In this document: positions 1 to 5,817 of the stretch, piece by piece
How the letters are laid out: each line of letters starts with the position of its first letter
How positions within the stretch are numbered: position 1 is the first letter of the stretch
NCBI RefSeq assembly: GCF_020177375.1
Contig: NZ_JAIWHV010000004.1
Coordinates: 62,001-126,000 of the forward strand
Direction: 5' to 3'
DNA from: Saliphagus infecundisoli
GTDB lineage: Archaea; Halobacteriota; Halobacteria; Halobacteriales; Natrialbaceae
DNA length: 64,000 bases
Notes under the pieces: model-generated
Database searches by the model: none
Told to the model about the DNA's origin: nothing
Seen by the model: the letters and a program-made list of their open reading frames with translations, nothing else
Program-made: the position numbers and the translations under genes

Positions 1-732
1 CGCACCCAGCTTGCTCTCGCGGGTCTCGCGTTCGTTCCGGGTCTGCTCGCGCTCGTCCATGTCCCAGTAGGGGACGTCCGTGAGCAGGAGGTCTACCTCC
101 CGGTCGACCTCCGCGACGAGCTCGAGGCAGTCGCCGTGACGTAGCTCCTGGTCGGCCAGCGGCGGCTCCCCGCGGGCGCGACGGTCGGCGTTCTCGCGCT
201 CTAGAACTTCCCCGTAGAGCTCGATCCAGCGCTCGACGCGCTCGAACCCGATCGCCTCCCGGAGGCCGCTTCCCTCGTGTTCACAGAGGCTCGCGCCCAG
301 CAAGGTGCCCCCGACGCCGGCGAAGGGATCGAGGACGAGGTCGTCGGCTTTCGAGAACCGGCCGATCAGCTCCGCACAGAGGCGGGGCGGTTTCTGGCCG
401 CCGTGTTCGCTCCGCAGGTCGTGCTGGAGGTCCGGAGGATACCCTTCCGCGAGTACGGACTTCGTCGCGTACTTCCACTCCCGGCCGGTGAGGTCGTTGA
501 CGGCGTTGCGCTCGTCGTAGATCCCGCGGCCCTCGACGTATCGCTGGTGGTCGGCCAGGTCGTCGGTATCGACGAGTTCGCCGTCTTCGACGGGCAGGGA
601 CCGAGCGCGGGCCCGGTCTGTGTCGAAGCCGCCCTCGCTGTCGGTGACCAGGCGGCTCTGGCGGTAGCTCTCGCCGTCGTCGTCGTCACCTCCCCCCTCG
701 ATGCCGCCATCGTCGATACCCTCCTCGCTCAT
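1..732 (-). CDS. DNA methyltransferase, N4/N6 type (partial, cut by left edge)
   Basis: The gene starts at the ATG at 732-730 and runs off the window with 244 codons visible. After an acidic, Gly/Asp-rich N-terminus comes a region ending in LDPFAGVGGTLLGA (about residues 142-155), which is the S-adenosylmethionine-binding motif I, and later LLLTDVPYWDMD, a variant of the catalytic (D/N)PPY motif IV. Motif I before motif IV is the order of amino-methyltransferases that modify exocyclic amines of adenine or cytosine. Such archaeal proteins are annotated as DNA methylases; an RNA target of the related Trm-G10 type cannot be excluded because the C-terminus is missing. No restriction enzyme is visible next to it. 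Family call is firm, substrate is open. Confidence 0.75.
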   Translation of the reverse strand, partial: MSEEGIDDGGIEGGGDDDDGESYRQSRLVTDSEGGFDTDRARARSLPVEDGELVDTDDLADHQRYVEGRGIYDERNAVNDLTGREWKYATKSVLAEGYPPDLQHDLRSEHGGQKPPRLCAELIGRFSKADDLVLDPFAGVGGTLLGASLCEHEGSGLREAIGFERVERWIELYGEVLERENADRRARGEPPLADQELRHGDCLELVAEVDREVDLLLTDVPYWDMDEREQTRNERETRESKLGA

Positions 733-1284
733 GGTCGGTCTCTCGCTCCCGACGACAAAAGTGGTGCTACTAAGCGCCAGGAGTCAACTGGGGCGGTAGC
801 GCGGAGTCCCCGTCTTCAAGGTGCGACCGACGGGAGCGAGTAGGGCGGGGAGGAGCGCGTTCGTATAGCTGGGCACATACACCGAAAACGCAAGACTTAG
901 GCCGCCATAATCCGTGTTACCACATAGCCACCGACGGGCTACAGACAGCCCCGCAAGGGGTGCCCGGCCACGTTTCGGTGCGGCCAAGGACGGGTTATCT
1001 CGGCGGTGGCGGGCACCGGTCACCGTGCCCAGCGGACCGGACTGAGTGGTCACTGCAACACCTGAATATCCAGAAGGAACGTGGCGATCTAGTTCTCAGC
1101 GACGCTCGGAGGCTTGTTTAATCGGGAAATCCACTCGTGGTGAGAAGCGCTTTGAGCCGGAGCCTGTGATGCGTATTCATCCATTGCGCTAATCACTCCG
1201 TCCGGTCCGTGAAGGACGGACCGACGACGGTGAACGTGATGCCACGAGCCTCTCCGTTCCCCGCTTTGGGGATAGAACCCGAGG
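733..1284. other. Non-coding stretch with decayed mobile DNA
   Basis: There is no convincing gene here. The open frames are short, biased and show no recognisable domain. The only structure I can support is the IS-end-like hairpin at 808-850; between it and the second hairpin (1375-1417) the sequence looks like decayed insertion DNA. A structured RNA was considered for 900-1050 and not supported. Confidence 0.4.
780..850 (+). mobile_element. Remnant of an IS200/IS605 right end (TnpB C-terminus and hairpin)
   Basis: A 43-base hairpin at 808-850 has a nine-pair stem (CCCCGTCTT with AGGGCGGGG, G-U pairs allowed). The frame through it reads SPRLQGATDGSE and stops at the TAG inside GAGTAGGG. As I recall, haloarchaeal TnpB proteins commonly end in a SPTLKER...SE tail whose stop codon lies in exactly this GAGTAGGG(C/T)GGGG context, and in TnpB systems the guide (omega) RNA is read from this end. 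Only the tail survives; no upstream TnpB domain is visible. The match rests on remembered family sequence, not on a search. Confidence 0.5.
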
Positions 1285-2178
1285 TCACGTCCAATTACAT
1301 TGCCGCTGCCGGCCGACCGCACCGGCACACAAGGGCGAAGGACGCCACAAAGCCTCCAACGTCCGCCATGCAAGCCCCACCCTCAGCGAGCGTCCGAAGG
1401 ACGCGAGTAGGGTGGGGTCGGTGACTCCAAGTTTAATGTCTTCCTTTCCTTTCTCCGATTCATCTTCTTCAACTCCTTCATCCTCCTCAAATGGCGTTGC
1501 ATAAAACGTCGCGGAATGAACTCCTAGGAGAAATATGGATTTAGAACGGTTGTCTGGGACCTCTCCCCGTAACGACATCATGTTTTTTGATTCCATGACT
1601 ACCGGGCTGCCACTTGTGCCAGGATGCATACGCGCATCAGTCACGAAGAAGGGTCTATCTTCGAAGGGGTGCCCATATGGACTGGAAATTAACGCGTTCC
1701 GTCGGACAGGGAACCAAGTGGATCTATCCACAAAGTCAGCAGGGTATCCGATAACAGAAACACGTTGGTCGGGTTGTACATTCTCGTGAATGAAATGGTC
1801 AAAAGTATAGGCTAAACTTCCTGAATTTGGACTTTGGTCTTCATCCTCCAGCGCGTCCAAACTGCTGAGTTGAGGATGAAGAGGAATCGCTGCAAGATCT
1901 ATCTCAGTAGGAATTTCAGGATATTCATACCATTTTGGTTTTCCATCTTTCATTAGACGAATAGTGCTGCGGTGAGCTTGACCTGGGTTTGTGGCATCTC
2001 TAAACCATACGTACGCCTCCGTAGGATTTTCATCACCAGAATCTGGATACACAACATGACGATTTGTTATGATGAAGGTCTGTCCATTATGATTCAGGAA
2101 AAAACCAGTCCCGCCACCCTCTACCCCACGATACCTGATTGGTGTGACAGTACCAAATACAGGATCAATACCCCTCAT
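1285..2178 (-). CDS. Trypsin-like serine protease, 3' end replaced by IS remnant
   Basis: The protein has the chymotrypsin-fold triad: His in TNRHVV (about residue 41), Asp in TEIDLAA (about 94) and Ser in HPGTSGSPVV (about 191). There is no signal peptide or membrane segment, so it should be intracellular. The ATG at 2178 is preceded by GGTGAT and a TATA-like TATATTCTAATAC; a TTG nine bases upstream is the alternative start. Codon use is clearly AT-richer than the flanking chromosome, which suggests transfer. From about residue 254 the frame runs into the hairpin at 1375-1417, so the terminal 45 or so residues are probably not original. Such proteases sometimes accompany defence modules, but no partner gene is visible here. 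Confidence 0.75.
   Translation of the reverse strand: MRGIDPVFGTVTPIRYRGVEGGGTGFFLNHNGQTFIITNRHVVYPDSGDENPTEAYVWFRDATNPGQAHRSTIRLMKDGKPKWYEYPEIPTEIDLAAIPLHPQLSSLDALEDEDQSPNSGSLAYTFDHFIHENVQPDQRVSVIGYPADFVDRSTWFPVRRNALISSPYGHPFEDRPFFVTDARMHPGTSGSPVVMESKNMMSLRGEVPDNRSKSIFLLGVHSATFYATPFEEDEGVEEDESEKGKEDIKLGVTDPTLLASFGRSLRVGLAWRTLEALWRPSPLCAGAVGRQRQCNWT
1340..1417 (+). mobile_element. Second IS200/IS605 right-end remnant (omega-RNA-like hairpin)
   Basis: The hairpin at 1375-1417 has the same length (43 bases) and plan as the one at 808-850: a nine-pair stem (CCCCACCCT with AGGGTGGGG), a 25-base interior starting CA and ending GCGAGT, and here an inner stem GCGTCC/GGACGC closed by GAA. The plus frame through it reads ASPTLSERPKDAS, close to the haloarchaeal TnpB tail SPTLKER, but the usual TAG stop is out of frame, so the gene end is damaged. 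It sits on the 3' end of the serine protease gene and supplies that protein's last codons. Confidence 0.5.
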
Positions 2179-2313
2179 AATCACCAAAAAGATTTGTATT
2201 AGAATATACCTTCCCTAACCTCATAGTCATGTCAGGCCTAAACTGGAGTGAGCGATCTTGACCTGGATGTAACGCGATGCTCATACGCAGCATCCGTAGG
2301 AGCTGGTGTGCCG

Positions 2314-2649
2314 CTATACTAGAGCACGGGTCAGCATTATCCCCATCATCGGCGAGAATCCGTTGCTCTCATCGGGGCCAAGCGAGTCGAGCAGCGGACG
2401 GGCCTCCTCGAATTGGTCCCCTTTCTCGATCGTCCGATCTTCTTGATCCCACTCGATCAGTCCGTGATCGGCTAATTTGGGAAGGTGGATGTGATACAGT
2501 TCGATCTGGTGGTCCTCCCACTTCTCGGCGTCCATAATCGTCTCTGCGCCGAGTGCATCCAGCTCGATCGGCTCGGCGTGGTCAGCAACGGTCCGAAGGA
2601 CGCGCCGCCGGAGAGGGTTCGATAAGACCCTCGGAATCTTATCGGGCAT
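2314..2649 (-). CDS. DUF7344-type winged-helix protein
   Basis: This 111-residue acidic protein has the haloarchaeal DUF7344 layout: an N-terminal helix with RVLSNPLRRRVLRTV, then an acidic stretch, then the hallmark ELYHIHLPKLADHGLIEWD (about residues 50-68). The fold is a winged helix and members are presumed DNA-binding regulators; most are orphans of unknown target. No membrane segment is present, unlike the paralogue at 30642-31238. The start is the ATG at 2649. It is isolated, with non-coding repeats on its 5' side. Confidence 0.7.
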   Translation of the reverse strand: MPDKIPRVLSNPLRRRVLRTVADHAEPIELDALGAETIMDAEKWEDHQIELYHIHLPKLADHGLIEWDQEDRTIEKGDQFEEARPLLDSLGPDESNGFSPMMGIMLTRALV

Positions 2650-3020
2650 GATTTATCACTATGGACTCAGCAAGATATTAGCTCTGCTTTCACAGGCCTA
2701 TGCAGTTCTCGGCAGAACGCTCTTGTTCTGTAACGCCAGATACCGCTCATTCGTCACATCCGTCAGAGAATCACCGCCCCATGGTGGGGGATCGGGGCGG
2801 TGGGTCCGAGTTGGTGGGGGTACAGTATGCCGGCCACCCAATAGGCCGACACGCATACTTTGACACCAATGGTAATAACATTATCGCCGGACGTCGTCGA
2901 ACGAGAAGCGAGTGGTTTGAGACTCAATGTAACGCGCTATTCGTCACAAACGGTTTGCATAATTCTTGAGCCGCCGGCTTATCTCAGTGAAAGGACTATA
3001 GTAGAGCCAGGAACGTACTG
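2650..3020. other. Intergenic, with hairpin repeat
   Basis: I see no gene in these 371 bases. They hold the first copy of a repeated element (2731-2802), a shortened relative at about 2930-2947 (TGTAACGCGCTATTCGTCAC), and an ACCAATGGTAATAA stretch at about 2867 that recurs in near-identical form at about 3494. Confidence 0.45.
2731..2802. repeat. Hairpin repeat, copy 1
   Basis: This 72-base element starts TAACGCCAGATACCGCTCA and ends in an inverted repeat CACCGCCCC (2772-2780) / GGGGCGGTG (2794-2802). A second copy lies at 3200-3261. Copy 1 carries about ten extra bases (ATTCGTCACATC region) in the middle. The loop GGTGGGGGATC is nearly the same in both. It may be a miniature mobile element or a duplicated terminator. 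Confidence 0.6.
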
Positions 3021-3191
3021 ATGTCCATGGCCGTGATCTTTGGCTGTCCTGACTGTGGACGCGGTTACTCTCGGAGCCAACAGCTGGTCTCGACAGACAA
3101 GTACGGGAGTACTCTATACCAATGCCCGAACTGCTACAACCCAGTGGCTCGGACGCGACAGGGAGACAACGACGTTCTCGTTTCAGCCTGA
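3021..3191 (+). CDS. Small zinc-ribbon protein (56 aa)
   Basis: A short frame encodes a 56-residue protein with CPDC (about residues 9-12) and CPNC (about 35-38), two CxxC knuckles 22 residues apart, the normal spacing for a zinc ribbon. The first is followed by GRGYSRSQQ. Regular codon use, a clean ATG (a second ATG two codons on is possible) and the paired cysteines favour a real gene. Many haloarchaeal micro-proteins of this type exist and mostly lack known function. The stop codon touches the second copy of the hairpin repeat, which may act as its terminator. Confidence 0.65.
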   Translation: MSMAVIFGCPDCGRGYSRSQQLVSTDKYGSTLYQCPNCYNPVARTRQGDNDVLVSA

Positions 3192-3199
3192 CCTGGATC

Positions 3200-3263
3200 T
3201 AACCCCAGATACCGCTCACCTGTCTGAAAATCACCGCCCAGGGTGGGGGATCGGGGCGGTGAT
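3200..3263. repeat. Hairpin repeat, copy 2
   Basis: Second copy of the element at 2731-2802, with the stem ATCACCGCCC (3230-3239) / GGGCGGTGAT (3254-3263). The eight bases just before it (ACCTGGAT) also precede a TAACGCG stretch at about 2262, hinting at a third, shorter relative. It lies directly behind the zinc-ribbon gene. Confidence 0.6.
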
Positions 3264-3816
3264 CTCGTGTAGTCGGCCCAAACATGGTGATGGTTCCCCG
3301 GACCGACAACCAAAGATCGTTGCTATACACAAAAAGGCACATCGAACCCGGCACTACCGCCCGGATAGATTGGACGCAGTCGAGTTCAAGGGGAGAAGAC
3401 GCCGCCCCCGAGTGGCTTATTCTGGGGGCGGCTGTGCGACGCGAGTGTGCAACAGTGGCGCCGACCCACGGCGAGGTCGACACCTAAACTATCGTTACCA
3501 ACGGTAATAAAGCTACGTCAGACAACTGTTGGACGAAGCTCGTAGGTTCTGGTCATGTGAGTCGCGGAAAGGGGGAAGAGTGAATGCCGCTCCCTGGATC
3601 AGAAACAGGGATGGCGGCAGGGTCATACCAGATCAGTGGTGGGAACGGTGGTGGTGTGTCGACCAACGGTGGGGTCGACAAATGAAAGACAGTCACTGAT
3701 TGTAATAAAAGCAGAGCGAGGAGTTGCCGGGAGGCCTTTTAGGGGCTAATCCCGGCCGACGTTCTGACAGATAGCGGCTGCAACCGCTGTCTTCAATCCG
3801 ACCGACGACTACAGCC
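3264..3816. other. Intergenic, no gene seen
   Basis: No frame here looks coding. There is a perfect eight-base inverted repeat TGTCGACC (3657-3664) / GGTCGACA (3673-3680) and two GGTAATAA-type stretches (about 3503 and 3699). An AGCGG/CCGCT inverted repeat sits at about 3773-3788, ahead of the next gene. Confidence 0.4.
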
Positions 3817-4509
3817 ATGAGTATCTTCGATACCCTCCGACCGGGCGCACAGATCGACGATCAACTCGAGACGCTTCGCAAGGATACGGATACGCTTCGC
3901 GAGGACGTCGACGGCCTCCAGGCCGCCCTCGATCGCGGTCCCGTCGAGCCTTCCGGGCCCACGGTCAACCTCTCGCAGGAGGAGTGTGACGACCTGGGCC
4001 AGTGGATTATCGACCACCCGAACACCCATCCGATCCTCGAGTCCGGGGGCGAGTACCCGATCAAGACCGAACCCCGGCTGACGGACCCCGACCAAGAGCA
4101 TCACGAGCTCGTCGTCCAGGGCAACGGTGCGGAGATCGTCGTCGCCGACGAGAGTGTCGGGTCGTTCGGCTGGTTCGGGCGTACGGCCGGCGGTGCCTTC
4201 TCGACGCTTTCGCTCCAGGACCTCATCCTCGTCGTCGATCCCGACCAGGGCTACGACGCGGGCTGGGGGCGCTTCTGGATCGACGAGCGCGTCGAGAACA
4301 CGAACCTCTCGATCGCGGGGGCCCGCCGCCGACCGGGCCCTGAGCGGCGTCACACCTCTTCTTTGGATCGAGTCCGATATCAAGGCGAATATCCAAGCAC
4401 AGGACTAAACGATCTGGGGCAGTGTATTCCGTTCCATGAGTCAGCCAGAGTACGACCGACGGACGTTCTTCGCGTGCGAGTTCTGCGACCTCGTGTACGC
4501 AGGGCTTGA
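3817..4509 (+). pseudogene. Truncated beta-helix/pectate-lyase-like gene
   Basis: The first 168 residues look genuine. A short coiled coil (LETLRKDTDTLREDVDGL, about residues 17-34) is followed by the opening of a right-handed beta-helix domain: a segment on finding a prescribed place and value, then HHELVVQGNGAEIVVADES and LSLQDLILVVDPDQG. It resembles the start of the surface beta-helix protein at 40017-41468 but has no Tat signal. At 4323 the frame enters a direct repeat whose second copy is at 4651-4671, and from there the frame is arginine-rich and overlaps another gene, so residues 169-230 are unlikely to be real. The remaining helix coils are missing. A pseudogene, or a gene cut by insertion. 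Confidence 0.6.
4323..4343. repeat. Direct repeat flanking 4344-4650, left copy
   Basis: 21 bases with core GACCGGGCCCT; 19 of 21 match the right copy at 4651-4671. The pair brackets the 49-residue zinc protein and marks the point where the beta-helix reading frame is lost. Confidence 0.6.
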
Positions 4510-4585
4510 GAAACCGGATGAATGTCGCGTCTGTGATGGGGAGATGTTCATCGAGGTCATCCCCGAAGACGATCCCCATCCATAG
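4436..4585 (+). CDS. Rubredoxin-like zinc protein (49 aa)
   Basis: This short frame encodes 49 residues with two CxxC knuckles, ACEFCDLVY (about residues 14-17) and CRVCDGEM (about 30-33), the pattern of a rubredoxin or zinc-ribbon fold. The C-terminus is acidic (EVIPEDDPHP). The ATG at 4436 is the only reasonable start. The gene lies between two copies of a 21-base direct repeat (4323-4343, 4651-4671) that interrupt a beta-helix gene, so it may have arrived with the insertion. Function unknown; metal binding is inferred from the cysteines. Confidence 0.6.
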   Translation: MSQPEYDRRTFFACEFCDLVYAGLEKPDECRVCDGEMFIEVIPEDDPHP

Positions 4586-4650
4586 AATCCAGTGACGGGG
4601 CTGGATCAGCATCCAATCCCGATCGCGTTCTCGACCGTAGGAAACGGAGT

Positions 4651-4671
4651 CCGCCGCTGACCGGGCCCTCA
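4651..4671. repeat. Direct repeat flanking 4344-4650, right copy
   Basis: Right copy of the 21-base repeat at 4323-4343, two mismatches. The sequence after it differs from that after the left copy, so this is not a simple tandem duplication. Confidence 0.6.
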
Positions 4672-4710
4672 ACGCCTGCGTTCTCCATCAGCACCTGAAC
4701 CGGCGCGAAA

Positions 4711-5040
4711 TCAGGAATGCTCGTAGATGGCTAGCTCGTCCCCATCGATTTCGAGCTGATAGGACTCGACGGCGAACGAAATAGTGAGGTTCTCGGTGCG
4801 GGCCATGATGTTCTCGAGCGCTGTTGGATCGATATAATCGTATAACGGGCCGCCAAGTTCGGTCGGCAACTCGGACGGGGACGTGTGCTCTACCTCGGCA
4901 AGCGAGTCAACAATCCCTGGGATAGGGTCGGATCGGGACAAGTGGGCTCGGTAAAGCTGTGTCCTGGTGTCCTTCACAGTCTGCCTATAGTTCCCAAACC
5001 TCAAGTATCTTTCACTCCATAAGTTATAAAATATTACCAA
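4711..5040 (-). CDS. HalOD1 output-domain protein
   Basis: 109 residues matching the HalOD1 output domain: GIVDSLAEVEHTSPSELP, then PLYDYIDPTALENIM (about residues 65-80), then a terminal strand pair ending VESYQLEIDGDELAIYEHS. In haloarchaea this domain occurs alone or as the output of response regulators; its mechanism is not known. The first 30 or so residues are less typical, so the true start could be further in. It is divergent from the DUF7344 gene at 5154, and the shared 110-base gap is AT-rich and should hold both promoters. Confidence 0.65.
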   Translation of the reverse strand: MVIFYNLWSERYLRFGNYRQTVKDTRTQLYRAHLSRSDPIPGIVDSLAEVEHTSPSELPTELGGPLYDYIDPTALENIMARTENLTISFAVESYQLEIDGDELAIYEHS

Positions 5041-5153
5041 TAACTGTCAGATTTGTACTACCCATTCCGATTTTCTGGTGTCGACAGTGGACAAGACGGG
5101 TCGGGATTTATCACGTTTTAACACAAATATAGACTTACCAGGTGGGTGTTAAC

Positions 5154-5552
5154 ATGGTGAACAGAAGATATGACAATGCAGTTCGCGTGATTGAAACCTG
5201 GGACCGTATTTATGAGGCGTTATCGGCCGACCCCCGTCGCCAACTGCTCCACTCGTTAATGGACGTTGACCCCGGTGAATCGGTCCCGCTTCCCGAAAGT
5301 GCTGCTAATCCAAGCGCACCTCCAGACGCTGAGCACCTTCGGATGGAGCTCAAGCACGTCCATCTCCCCAAATTAGCTGATCGGGAGTTTGCCGTCTGGG
5401 ACGAGGGTCCACTTCGGGCGTCGCGCGGCCCCAGGTTCGAAGAGGTCGAAGCGGTGTTTGATGCGCTATTTTCATCCACGAACGACTTTCCAGACAGTAT
5501 CGTGGTTGGGTGTCACCACCTCGAAGAAGAGCGGGAGTTGGACGACGAGTAG
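5154..5552 (+). CDS. DUF7344-like winged-helix protein
   Basis: 132 residues with the family signature IYEALSADPRRQLLHSLMD near the N-terminus and LKHVHLPKLADREFAVWDE in the middle, followed by a short C-terminal region. The ATG at 5154 is preceded by GGTGGG, a plausible ribosome-binding site; an in-frame GTG at 5142 is the alternative. The protein is soluble and acidic. It is the second DUF7344 member in this island (see 2314-2649) and faces the HalOD1 gene divergently. A presumed transcription regulator without known target. Confidence 0.7.
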   Translation: MVNRRYDNAVRVIETWDRIYEALSADPRRQLLHSLMDVDPGESVPLPESAANPSAPPDAEHLRMELKHVHLPKLADREFAVWDEGPLRASRGPRFEEVEAVFDALFSSTNDFPDSIVVGCHHLEEERELDDE

Positions 5553-5585
5553 CATGGGCCTGAGCGGGCTCCCTTTTTCCTCTCG

Positions 5586-5632
5586 CCTTGTGCAACATCG
5601 TCGTCGTCTCGAAAGGCGCGTGTTGCACAAGG
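5586..5632. mobile_element. IS-like inverted repeat
   Basis: A perfect 12-base inverted repeat, CCTTGTGCAACA (5586-5597) and TGTTGCACAAGG (5621-5632), is separated by 23 bases. The plus frame leaving the right arm reads RVLHKVSAALSLADLGKERPESMPIHAVLRF and stops at 5718, which resembles the start of a transposase. On the minus strand of the following 95 bases a frame ends PAVKHAIDAIADPQNES. Both look like remains of neighbouring genes broken by an insertion. I cannot name the IS family. Confidence 0.4.
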
Positions 5633-5817
5633 TTTCAGCAGCGCTGTCGCTCGCTGATTTGGGGAAGGAGAGGCCCGAATCCATGCCTATTCACGCTGTT
5701 CTACGGTTTCGGGACTAGGATTCATTTTGTGGGTCGGCGATGGCGTCGATCGCGTGCTTGACTGCGGGTGTTGGTGCCCGCGACCAATCAGGCCCTGAGA
5801 GTTGTCGCAGATTTTAT

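Noticed and set aside
277-843. A 188-residue open frame on the plus strand
   Set aside because: It is antisense to the methyltransferase and has only biased code there. Only its last 20 codons coincide with the IS-end remnant reported separately.
890-1050. A structured non-coding RNA (RNase P or SRP-like)
   Set aside because: Some complementary GC blocks occur, but none of the conserved core motifs of either RNA can be found.
1285-2187. A methyltransferase-protease pair as a known defence system
   Set aside because: The genes are separated by 550 bases of decayed mobile DNA, belong to different composition classes and no third component is present.
2648-3507. Plus-strand frames of 71-155 residues across the hairpin repeats
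   Set aside because: They run through the non-coding repeats and one is a shifted reading of the 56-residue zinc gene; no conserved pattern.
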